Source of the DNA: Allorhodoferax sp032337135
GTDB lineage: Bacteria > Pseudomonadota > Gammaproteobacteria > Burkholderiales > Burkholderiaceae_C
Direction: 5' to 3'
Assembly: GCF_032337135.1 (NCBI RefSeq)
Contig: NZ_JAVXZZ010000001.1
Span: forward strand, 930,001 to 994,000
DNA length: 64,000 bases
Below are positions 56,527 to 64,000 of this stretch, piece by piece; the stretch's first letter is position 1; each line of letters opens with the position of its first letter. Both the position numbers and the translations under genes were made by a program. The notes under the pieces are model-generated. The model did not search any database. It had not been told where the DNA came from and saw only the letters and a program-made list of their open reading frames with translations.

Positions 56527-58404
56527 TTAGTTCGTTGCATCCGCTTCGGAAGCAGGTTTCCAGACGGTACCGATCGACACGGACTTGAGCTTCTTCTGCC
56601 GGCCATACCAGAGGTTGACCAGCCCGCGCGAGAAAAACACGCCAGAGAACATGCTCGTGAGAATGCCCAGACAGTGCACCACGGCGAATCCGCGCACGGG
56701 ACCCGAACCGAAGGCCAGCAACGCCAGACCCGCAATCAGGGTGGTCACGTTCGAGTCCAAGATCGTCGCCCAGGCACGGTCGTAACCGGCGTATATCGCC
56801 GCCTGGGGGGAGGCGCCACTGCGCAGTTCTTCCCGGATGCGCTCATTGATCAGCACGTTCGAGTCAATGGCCATACCCAGCACCAGCGCCATGGCCGCCA
56901 TGCCCGGCAGGGTCAGGGTCGCCTGCAGCATGGACAGCACTGCGACCAGCAGCAGCAGATTCACTGCCAGAGCCACGCTCGATATCACACCAAACAGCAT
57001 GTAGTAAACGCACATGAAGATGGATACCGCCACGAAGCCCCAGGTCACGCTGTTGAAGCCCTTGGCAATGTTCTCCGCACCCAGGCTGGGACCAATGGTG
57101 CGCTCCTCAATGATTTCCATCGGTGCTGCGAGCGAACCGGCGCGCAGCAGCAGCGCAGTATCGGCCGCTTCTGCAGTGGTCATGCGGCCGGAAATCTGCA
57201 CCCGTCCGCCGCCGATTTCAGAGCGGATGACCGGGGCGGTAACGACTTCGCCCTTGCCCTTTTCGAACAGCAGGATCGCCATGCGCTTGCCCACGCTCTC
57301 CCGCGTCACGTCACGGAAAATCCGTGCCCCTTTCGAGTCGAGGGTCAGATGCACCGCCGCCTCCTGGGTCTGCTGGTCAAAACCAGGCTGGGCATCGGTC
57401 AGGTTCTCACCGGTCAGGATAACCTGCTTCTTGACGATCACTGCCTGGCCACCACGCTCCAGGTAGCGTTCGGTACCAAAAGGCACCGGGCCGGACCCCA
57501 CTTCGGCGGCACGCGCTTCGGCACTGTCCTCGACCATGCGGATTTCCAGCGTAGCGGTGCGCCCCAGGATGTCCTTGGCCTTGGCAGTGTCCTGCACGCC
57601 CGGCAACTGCACCACGATGCGGTCCAGGCCCTGCTGCTGGATCACCGGCTCGGCCACACCCAATTCGTTGATCCGGTTGTGCAGGGTCGTGATGTTCTGC
57701 TTGAGCGCCTGCTCCTGCACCGTTCGGGCTGCGGCCGGTTTGATGGTCGAGACCAGCTTGATGTCGGCGCCATCGGTGGTCTGGGTGGTTTCCAGGTCGG
57801 GGAACTGGTCTTTCAGAATGCGGCTGGCAGCCTCGGCGGTCGCTGCATCACGCAGACGGATCTCGATGGCCTGACCATTGCGGCTGATGCCACCGTGGCG
57901 AACGTTCTTCTCGCGCATCACCGACCGGATATCGCCACTGAGGGACTCAGCCTTCTTGCTCAGCGCAGCCTGCATGTCGACCTGCAGCATGAAGTGCACG
58001 CCACCGCGCAGGTCCAGCCCCAGGTACATCGGGAAGGCATGCAGGGAGGTTAGCCATTGGGGCGAGCGCGACAGCAGGTTCAGGGCCACCACATAGGAGG
58101 GATCGGCCGGATCGGGATTGAGTGCCTTCTGCACGGCGTCCTTGGCCTTGAGTTGGGTGTCGGCATCGCCAAAGCGTGCCTTGATGGACATGCCATCGAG
58201 CGACAGCACGTCGGCCTTGAGACCTGCGGCGCCCAACGCCGCCTCGACCTTGGCCATCACTGCCGCATCCACCTTAACCGTGGCCTTGCCGCTGGAAACC
58301 TGCACGGCCGGTGCCTCACCAAAGAAATTCGGCAGGGTATACAAGGCCCCCACCACCAGCGCGACCACAATGATCGCGTACTTCCACACCGCGTAACGGT
58401 TCAT
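56527..58404 (-). CDS. secD: Sec translocon accessory protein SecD
   Basis: The large partner of SecF. The protein has 625 residues: membrane helix 1 (about 8-28), a large periplasmic region with the family block YLGLDLRGGVHFMLQV, and five C-terminal membrane helices with LGMAIDSNVLINERIREEL. It lies 21 bases after yajC and 14 before secF. Confidence 0.97.
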   Translation of the reverse strand: MNRYAVWKYAIIVVALVVGALYTLPNFFGEAPAVQVSSGKATVKVDAAVMAKVEAALGAAGLKADVLSLDGMSIKARFGDADTQLKAKDAVQKALNPDPADPSYVVALNLLSRSPQWLTSLHAFPMYLGLDLRGGVHFMLQVDMQAALSKKAESLSGDIRSVMREKNVRHGGISRNGQAIEIRLRDAATAEAASRILKDQFPDLETTQTTDGADIKLVSTIKPAAARTVQEQALKQNITTLHNRINELGVAEPVIQQQGLDRIVVQLPGVQDTAKAKDILGRTATLEIRMVEDSAEARAAEVGSGPVPFGTERYLERGGQAVIVKKQVILTGENLTDAQPGFDQQTQEAAVHLTLDSKGARIFRDVTRESVGKRMAILLFEKGKGEVVTAPVIRSEIGGGRVQISGRMTTAEAADTALLLRAGSLAAPMEIIEERTIGPSLGAENIAKGFNSVTWGFVAVSIFMCVYYMLFGVISSVALAVNLLLLVAVLSMLQATLTLPGMAAMALVLGMAIDSNVLINERIREELRSGASPQAAIYAGYDRAWATILDSNVTTLIAGLALLAFGSGPVRGFAVVHCLGILTSMFSGVFFSRGLVNLWYGRQKKLKSVSIGTVWKPASEADATN

Positions 58405-58425
58405 GATCGCGCTTTGATTCGTTGA

Positions 58426-58752
58426 TTACTTGATCGAGCCCTTGGGCAGTACCTGGACCACAGCGCTGCGCTGGATCTGGATGTCCACGCCGTTGGCCAC
58501 TTCCAGACCGACATAGTGCTCACCGAGCTTGCTGACTTTACCCAGCACGCCGCCGGCCGTCACCACCTCGTCGCCCTTGGCCAGGGCATCGATCATGGTC
58601 TTGTGTTCCTTCTGCTTCTTCATCTGCGGACGAATCATCACGAAGTACAGCACCACGAACATCAGCACCAGGGGCAGAATGCTCATCAGGGTGGAAGGGG
58701 CCTCTGCACCGGCAGCAGCGGCAGTTTGGGCGTATGCGGAAGAAATAAACAC
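58426..58752 (-). CDS. yajC: Sec translocon accessory protein YajC
   Basis: A small inner-membrane protein that associates with SecDF. The 108-residue form has one membrane helix (LPLVLMFVVLYFVMI) followed by RPQMKKQKEHK and the conserved GDEVVTAGG. The start was set at the GTG at 58752 because GGAG lies seven bases upstream; a TTG 12 codons earlier is less likely. In the leader a hairpin CGCGCC/GGCGCG with an A-rich loop lies at 58798-58816 and may fold in the mRNA. A -10-like TACAAT is at 58847-58842. Confidence 0.93.
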   Translation of the reverse strand: MFISSAYAQTAAAAGAEAPSTLMSILPLVLMFVVLYFVMIRPQMKKQKEHKTMIDALAKGDEVVTAGGVLGKVSKLGEHYVGLEVANGVDIQIQRSAVVQVLPKGSIK

Positions 58753-58941
58753 GGACGCACTCCAGAAATGGCGAAATACGAGCGCCAAGGCCAGCCCCGC
58801 GCCAAAAAAAGGCGCGACGCCGACCCAGCGGGCAACCGGTTATTGTAATTGCCCCCCTGGACGCCCGATGGGACCAACAAACCCACGCCAGTCAGGGCTG
58901 TTGGACGCAAACCCGCCCGCGTTCAGGGGTGCCATGCACTA

Positions 58942-61900
58942 TCAGCGTGGCAGGCTCGCCAGAAGGGTCTGCCGCTTCAAGGCCGCGGCAGCCATCGCTT
59001 GTGCCTTCACGTGCCCAAACCCGCGGATGGACTCGGGCAACCGGGCAAGCCCGAGAGCCACCTCAAATGCTGCGGGATCCTGAATCTTCGGCAGCAAGCG
59101 CGTGAGGTCGGCTCGGTACTGCGCAATCAAGGCGCGTTCCTGACGCCGTTCCTCGGTATAGCCAAACACGTCCAAGGCGGTTCCGCGCAAGCCTTTGCAG
59201 GCAGCCAGGGCGGAAAACACCGGCCGCATCCAGCCGCCATAGGCCGACTTGCGCACATGCCCCTGCGCATCGCGGCGAGCAAACAGCGGCGGCGCCAAGT
59301 GGTATTGCAGTTGGAATTCGCCTTCGAACTGGGACGCCAGTCGTTGGGTGAACGCAGCGTGGGTATGCAACCGTGCGACTTCGTATTCGTCCTTGTAGGC
59401 CATGAGCTTGAACAGGTTGCGTGCCACGGCATCTGCCAACCCCGCCTTGCCCAGCGCCGCTTCGGCCTGGCGCACACCCTCGACAAACGTCACGTAGTCC
59501 TGCGCATAAGAGGCATTCTGGTAGGCCTCCAGAAACGCACTACGCTGGGCGATCAGCTCGGCCAAAGTGGGCTTCTTCACCCACTGGATCGCTTGCTGGG
59601 CCTGGGCCATGGCGGGCACGAGTTGCGGCTGCTGTGCGCAATGACGCCCCCACTGGAAAGCAGCCTGGTTGTTGGCCACTTGCACGCCGTTGAGCTCCAT
59701 GGCGCGCAGGATGGATTCCTCCCGCAACGGGATACGCCCCTTCTGCCATGCATACCCCAACAACACCGGGTTGGCGTAGATCGCATCCCCCAGCACCTGC
59801 AGCGCCACAGCCTCGGCATCAAGCACACCCAAGGCCTCGCTCCCGACTGCGGCCTGGATGGCCTGCTCACAACTCTCGGACGGAAACTGCCATTCGGTGT
59901 TGCGCACGAAGGCCGCCGTGGGGGTGTGGTGGCTGTTCAGCGCCACGTAGGTCCGCCCGGACTGCATGGCCGCCAGCGTCGCCTTGTTGGCCGCCACGAT
60001 GGCGTCACAGCCAATGATCAGGTCGGCCTTGGCGGTATCGACCTTGGTGGTGTGGATCGCTTGCGGCGCGTCGGCGATCTGCACGTGGCTCCAGGTCGCG
60101 CCACCTTTCTGTGCCAAGCCTCCGGCGTCCTGGGTGACGACGCCCTTGCCTTCGAGGTGTGCGGCCATACCCAGCACCTGGCCAATGGTGATGACACCGG
60201 TGCCACCAACACCCCCCACCACGATGCCCCAGGGCGATGCAGCCGAGGGAAGCGATGGTGACGGCAGCGGCGGAAGTCCATCGAGCTGCCCCTTGCCGGA
60301 CCGCTGGGGCTTCTTCAGGGCGCCGCCTTTGACGGTGACAAAACTGGGGCAAAACCCCTTCACGCAGGAGAAGTCCTTGTTGCAGCTGCTCTGGTTGATG
60401 GTGCGCTTGCGCCCATACGGCGTTTCCACCGGCTCAATGCTCAAGCAATTGGATTGCACGCCGCAGTCGCCACAGCCTTCACAGACCAGCTCATTGATGA
60501 CGACGCGCTGATCCGGCTCCGCCATGGTGCCGCGCTTGCGCCGGCGGCGTTTTTCCGTGGCGCAGGTCTGGTCATAGATGATGGCCGATGTGCCGGCGTA
60601 TTCACGGAACTGGCGCTGGATGCGATCGAGTTCGTCGCGGTGGTATACCTCCACCCCCTCCGCCAGGGGCACGCCGTCGTATTTGGATGGGTCGTCGGTC
60701 ACGATGCACAAGGCCGACACCCCTTCGGACTTCAGGCTGTTCATGATCTGCAGCACGGTATGCCCTTCGGCGCGCTCACCCACGCGCTGACCGCCGGTCA
60801 TGGCCACGGCGTCGTTGTACAGCACCTTGTAGGTGATGTTGACGCCCGCTGCAATGCTCTGGCGAATGGCCAGCAAGCCACTGTGGAAGTACGTACCGTC
60901 TCCAAGGTTCGCGAAGATGTGCTTCTCTTGCGTGAAGGGCTGCTGGCCCACCCAGGTCACGCCTTCCCCCCCCATCTGGGTGAAGGTCGCCGTGCTGCGG
61001 TCCATCCATACCGTCATGTAGTGGCAGCCGATGCCTGCAACGGCGCGGGACCCCTCAGGAACGCGGGTGCTGGTGTTGTGCGGGCAGCCGCTGCAGAACC
61101 AGGGTGTACGGTCATTGGCGGGAGCAGCACTGACTTCGAGCGCCGCCCGCTCCTTGGCTTCGATGACGGCAATGCGTGCCTGCATGCGCTGAGCCACATC
61201 GGGCGGCACACCCAGCTTGTTCAGGCGCTTGGCGATGGCCTTGGCAATGATGGCCGGCGTGAGGTCGGCCTTGGCCCGCAACAGCCAGTTGTCGCTCGGG
61301 TTCGGGCGACTCCACTCGCCGCCGGAGCCGTCGCCCTCGGGTTCGTCGAACTTGCCCAGCACGTGGGGACGCACATCGCTGCGCCAGTTGTACAACTCTT
61401 CCTTCAGCTGGTACTCGATGACCTGTCGCTTTTCCTCGACCACCAGGATTTCCTGCAAGCCCTGGGCGAAATCGCGGGTGATGGTGGCCTCCAAGGGCCA
61501 CACCACGTTGACTTTGTGCACCCGAATGCCCAGTTGGCGGCAGGTGGCATCGTCCAACCCCAGGTCGATCAAGGCCTGCCGCGTGTCATTGAAGGCCTTG
61601 CCGCTGGCGATGATGCCGAAGCGGTCCTGCGGGGTGGCAACCACGTTGTAGTTGAGTTTGTTGGCACGCACATAGGCCAGCGCGGCGTACCACTTGTAGT
61701 CCATGAGACGCGCTTCCTGCTCCAAGGGCGAGTCGGGCCAGCGGATGTGCAACCCACCCGGTGGCATCAGGAAGTCCTCGGGCAACACGATCTTGACGCG
61801 ATCGGGATCCACCTCCACGGATGAAGACGACTCCACCACTTCCTGGATCGTCTTCACACCGGCCCAGACGCCCGAGAAACGGCTCATGGCCAGCGCATGC

Positions 61901-62496
61901 AAGCCCATGTCGAGAATGCCCTGGACATCCGAGGGGAAGAACACCGGCAGCCCACAGGCCTTGAAATTGTGGTCGCTTTGGTGGGCCGCCGTGGAACTCT
62001 TGCTGATGTGGTCGTCGCCGGCAATCGCGATCACGCCACCATGCCGCGCCGTACCCGCCATGTTGGCATGCTTGAACACGTCGGAGCAGCGGTCCACCCC
62101 CGGGCCCTTGCCGTACCAGATGCCGAAGACTCCGTCGTACTTTCTCTTCTCCGGAAACAGATCCAGCTGCTGGGTACCCCATACCGCGGTGGCACCCAAC
62201 TCCTCATTCACACCAGGCTGGAACACGATGTGATGGGCGTCGAGGTGTTTCTTGGCCGCAACCAAGGCCTGGTCATATCCACCCAAGGGAGAACCGCGGT
62301 AGCCACTGATGAACCCGGCCGTATTGAGCCCGGCACGCTGATCGCGCGTGCGCTGCATCATGGGCAGACGCACCAGCGCCTGCACGCCACTCATGAAGGC
62401 TCGCCCCTGCTCCAACGAATACTTGTCGTCGAGTGTCGCCTGGCGCGAGGCACCCTGCAGTGCTGCGGAGGTCTCGGGGCTCAGTGGTGCATTCAT
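58942..62496 (-). CDS. indolepyruvate ferredoxin oxidoreductase, fused alpha and beta subunits
   Basis: A 1184-residue enzyme that oxidises aryl pyruvates such as indolepyruvate or phenylpyruvate to the acyl-CoA and CO2, passing electrons to ferredoxin. The N-terminal part has the alpha-subunit TPP-enzyme core: GFISGYRGSPLGGYD near residue 61, CSGCPHN and GDGTYFHSG. Cysteine clusters CEGCGDCG and CVKGFCPSF suggest iron-sulfur centres. The beta/gamma part follows (GGVGGTGVITIGQVLG). This fused form occurs in many aerobic proteobacteria. It is divergent from the Lrp-type regulator. Confidence 0.93.
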   Translation of the reverse strand: MNAPLSPETSAALQGASRQATLDDKYSLEQGRAFMSGVQALVRLPMMQRTRDQRAGLNTAGFISGYRGSPLGGYDQALVAAKKHLDAHHIVFQPGVNEELGATAVWGTQQLDLFPEKRKYDGVFGIWYGKGPGVDRCSDVFKHANMAGTARHGGVIAIAGDDHISKSSTAAHQSDHNFKACGLPVFFPSDVQGILDMGLHALAMSRFSGVWAGVKTIQEVVESSSSVEVDPDRVKIVLPEDFLMPPGGLHIRWPDSPLEQEARLMDYKWYAALAYVRANKLNYNVVATPQDRFGIIASGKAFNDTRQALIDLGLDDATCRQLGIRVHKVNVVWPLEATITRDFAQGLQEILVVEEKRQVIEYQLKEELYNWRSDVRPHVLGKFDEPEGDGSGGEWSRPNPSDNWLLRAKADLTPAIIAKAIAKRLNKLGVPPDVAQRMQARIAVIEAKERAALEVSAAPANDRTPWFCSGCPHNTSTRVPEGSRAVAGIGCHYMTVWMDRSTATFTQMGGEGVTWVGQQPFTQEKHIFANLGDGTYFHSGLLAIRQSIAAGVNITYKVLYNDAVAMTGGQRVGERAEGHTVLQIMNSLKSEGVSALCIVTDDPSKYDGVPLAEGVEVYHRDELDRIQRQFREYAGTSAIIYDQTCATEKRRRRKRGTMAEPDQRVVINELVCEGCGDCGVQSNCLSIEPVETPYGRKRTINQSSCNKDFSCVKGFCPSFVTVKGGALKKPQRSGKGQLDGLPPLPSPSLPSAASPWGIVVGGVGGTGVITIGQVLGMAAHLEGKGVVTQDAGGLAQKGGATWSHVQIADAPQAIHTTKVDTAKADLIIGCDAIVAANKATLAAMQSGRTYVALNSHHTPTAAFVRNTEWQFPSESCEQAIQAAVGSEALGVLDAEAVALQVLGDAIYANPVLLGYAWQKGRIPLREESILRAMELNGVQVANNQAAFQWGRHCAQQPQLVPAMAQAQQAIQWVKKPTLAELIAQRSAFLEAYQNASYAQDYVTFVEGVRQAEAALGKAGLADAVARNLFKLMAYKDEYEVARLHTHAAFTQRLASQFEGEFQLQYHLAPPLFARRDAQGHVRKSAYGGWMRPVFSALAACKGLRGTALDVFGYTEERRQERALIAQYRADLTRLLPKIQDPAAFEVALGLARLPESIRGFGHVKAQAMAAAALKRQTLLASLPR

Positions 62497-62601
62497 GTGC
62501 GGTCTCCATGTTTCCCGTTCAGCTCCAGGTGACCCCCATGGTCACGGTAGACGGCTGGCTCTAGGGGAGGAATGAGTGTATGCCGCACGTACCGATAAGT
62601 G

Positions 62602-62639
62602 TTTTCTTTTTTTGCCGGACAATGCACCCAAAAAGAAAA
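62602..62639. promoter_or_regulatory. A/T-rich inverted repeat, possible Lrp-type operator
   Basis: TTTTCTTTTT (62602-62611) and AAAAAGAAAA (62630-62639) are perfect 10-base inverted arms separated by 18 bases. It lies in the short region between the divergent oxidoreductase and Lrp genes, 25 bases before the regulator start. Lrp/AsnC proteins favour A/T-rich inverted sites, so autoregulation and control of the oxidoreductase are plausible. Confidence 0.5.
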
Positions 62640-62663
62640 CTTCTTTCTGAATTAGAGAAAAAC

Positions 62664-63143
62664 ATGATGACATTGGATAAATTCGACATCGCCATCCTCG
62701 AACATCTGCAAAACGACGGGCGTTTGAGCAATGCCGAACTGGCGCAGCGCGTGGGGCTGAGTGCCGCACCCTGCTGGCGCCGGGTGCGAGCGCTCGAGGA
62801 GGCTGGGTACATCAAGGGCTACCACGCAGAGATCGACCGGCTCAAGGTGGGCCTGGGAGTTCTGGCCTTCGTGCGGCTCGATGCCGACCGCAATGCGGGT
62901 GATGTACTGCGAGCGCTGGAGGAAACCTTGCGAACCATTCCCGAGGTGGTGAGCTGCCACTACATCAGCGGGACGGGCACCTTCGAGTTGCAGGTCGTGA
63001 GCCAGGACCTGCAGACCTTTAGCCAGTTCGCGCGAGACGTCCTCATCAACCTGCCCAATGTGAAGGACTTGCGGACCAGTTTTTCACTGGGAGAAATCAA
63101 ACCCAGTTCGGCCCTGCCGCTGGCCCACCTTCGATCGCAATGA
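62664..63143 (+). CDS. Lrp/AsnC family transcriptional regulator
   Basis: A 159-residue regulator: winged helix-turn-helix (LSNAELAQRVGLSAAP and the wing after VRALEEAGYI), then the ligand-binding RAM domain. The start is ATG at 62664 or the adjacent ATG at 62667; an AGAG stretch lies upstream. Divergent from the fused indolepyruvate oxidoreductase, so it probably senses an aromatic or branched amino acid and controls that gene. Which ligand is unknown. Confidence 0.92.
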   Translation: MMTLDKFDIAILEHLQNDGRLSNAELAQRVGLSAAPCWRRVRALEEAGYIKGYHAEIDRLKVGLGVLAFVRLDADRNAGDVLRALEETLRTIPEVVSCHYISGTGTFELQVVSQDLQTFSQFARDVLINLPNVKDLRTSFSLGEIKPSSALPLAHLRSQ

Positions 63144-63165
63144 AAAAAGCCCCGCAGGACGGGGC
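63143..63165 (-). terminator. intrinsic terminator after the right-edge cheV
   Basis: A 6-bp stem GCCCCG/CGGGGC with a 5-base loop (63149-63165), followed on the minus strand by TTTTTT. It ends transcription from cheV; the A-run lies right after the Lrp stop codon, so it may also act on the Lrp transcript from the other side. Confidence 0.85.
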
Positions 63166-63191
63166 ATCCAAGCGGTGCACGAGCACTGCGC

Positions 63192-64000
63192 TTAGCGCCG
63201 ATGCAGCAGCACATCACGCAAGGTGCTGCTCATTTCTTCGGCGTGGAACTTGGCAATATAGGCATCCGCCCCCACCGAACGCACATGGCCTTCGTTGGTG
63301 GTACCTGTGAGGGAGGAGTGAATCACCACCGGGATCTGGTTGAAGCGCCCGTCCTGCTTGATGTTGCGCGTCAGGGTGAAGCCATCCATCTCGGGCATTT
63401 CCAAATCCGTAAGCACCAGCGCCACCTTGTCACGAATCGTCTTGCCTTCCTTCTTGGCGTCCTCGGACAGGGACTGCAACTTTTCCCAGGCTTCCTTGCC
63501 TGTCTTGGTCATGATGTAGGGAATGCCCATGGCCTTGAGGCCTTCCTCGATCATCATGCGCGCCACCGCGGAATCGTCAGCGGCCAGTACCACGGTGCCG
63601 GGTGGCAGGCGCACCTGGTGCACCTCTTCGCCGTCCTTGACCACCTGGTGCTGTTCGGGGAAGACGTCGCGCAGGATCTGCTCCACGTCCAGCACCTGCG
63701 CCAGGCGGGTGTTTTCGGCATCGCCATCCAGGCGCGCAATGCTGGTCACCAGCCCACCCCCGTTGTTTTCGGCCGAGAGCACATGCTTCCAGCCCAGGCG
63801 CACGATTTCATTCACTTCTTCGACCGCAAAGGCCTGGGTGGTGCGGGCAAACTCGGTCACCAGCAGGATCCCCAGTCCCTTGGTGGGGTTGCAACCGGTA
63901 ATGGCTGCAAGGTTGATGACCGGAATCATCTGACCGCGCACGTTGGCAATGCCCATGACGTGCTGCGGTGCATTGACCATGACGGTGATCTCCGGCATGA
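63192..64000 (-). CDS. cheV: chemotaxis adaptor CheV, paralogue (5' end outside the window)
   Basis: At least 268 residues of a second CheV. The CheW-like domain is missing its first ~60 residues at the edge; the visible part (GIANVRGQMIPVINLA) is closely similar to the cheV at 32.9 kb. The receiver domain is complete, with the phospho-acceptor in VLTDLEMPEMDGF. The C-terminus ends VLLHRR. It is an orphan with respect to the main chemotaxis operon and ends at a strong intrinsic terminator. Confidence 0.93.
   Translation of the reverse strand, partial: MPEITVMVNAPQHVMGIANVRGQMIPVINLAAITGCNPTKGLGILLVTEFARTTQAFAVEEVNEIVRLGWKHVLSAENNGGGLVTSIARLDGDAENTRLAQVLDVEQILRDVFPEQHQVVKDGEEVHQVRLPPGTVVLAADDSAVARMMIEEGLKAMGIPYIMTKTGKEAWEKLQSLSEDAKKEGKTIRDKVALVLTDLEMPEMDGFTLTRNIKQDGRFNQIPVVIHSSLTGTTNEGHVRSVGADAYIAKFHAEEMSSTLRDVLLHRR

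Noticed and set aside
58798..58816. Hairpin with A-rich loop in the yajC leader considered as a riboswitch.
   Set aside because: Only a 6-bp stem with no further conserved structure; not enough to call a regulatory RNA.

Overview
The window reads as a chromosomal segment of a high-GC betaproteobacterium, most likely of the family Comamonadaceae (Acidovorax-like). The basis is gene content and order: uvrA, tsaB-rimI, groES-groEL, purE-purK, fba and pyk on one strand, yajC-secD-secF, def-fmt and LysM-dprA-smg. The proteins also have a typical betaproteobacterial style. I see no insertion sequence, prophage, CRISPR array, rRNA or tRNA. The genus is an inference, since no database search was possible.

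Layout. 1-6.7 kb: uvrA, then a two-gene exported pair of unknown function (DUF1800 and DUF1501). 6.9-12 kb: a PAS-GGDEF-EAL protein, two glutathione S-transferases and a CHASE4-HAMP-GGDEF cyclase. 12-15 kb: tsaB, rimI and a degenerate uracil-DNA-glycosylase-like gene overlap as one operon, followed by pyrF. 15.2-17.7 kb: a DUF465 gene, penicillin-binding protein 4, a SemiSWEET and a stand-alone TfoX C-terminal domain. 17.7-20.1 kb: groES-groEL behind a sigma32-like promoter, with a GroEL that lacks the usual Gly-Met tail. 20.2-29.3 kb: tsaC, purK, purE, a CnoX/YbbN-like thioredoxin, an HDOD protein, purC, fba and pyk.

29.4-45.4 kb is the most distinctive region. A response-regulator cyclase is followed by a 13-gene chemotaxis operon on the minus strand. 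In transcription order this is: CheZ-like, cheY, STAS, cheA, soluble double-PAS receptor, cheW, membrane receptor, Aer-like PAS protein, short membrane receptor, cheV, cheR, cheD, cheB. The three receptors share near-identical signalling domains with a mosaic pattern that suggests gene conversion, and all end in the same six residues, GNFKPY. CheA carries two 24-residue repeats resembling the MshEN c-di-GMP-binding motif. A PAS-only protein overlaps a receptor that has almost no periplasmic part, which resembles a two-piece aerotaxis sensor.

46-64 kb: pgk, azlD-azlC, fmt-def, then LysM-dprA-smg on the other strand. After these come yajC-secD-secF with a DUF1631 gene behind it, a fused indolepyruvate ferredoxin oxidoreductase with a divergent Lrp-type regulator, and the 3' part of a second cheV.

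A scattered feature worth a second look is a 17-nt palindrome, GCTAN-N7-NTAGC. Six perfect copies occur; four lie inside conserved genes, all in the same codon phase. I found no complete new multi-gene defence or mobile system. The best candidates for undescribed biology are the in-frame palindromes, the possible c-di-GMP input into CheA, the split aerotaxis receptor, and the shared receptor tail.
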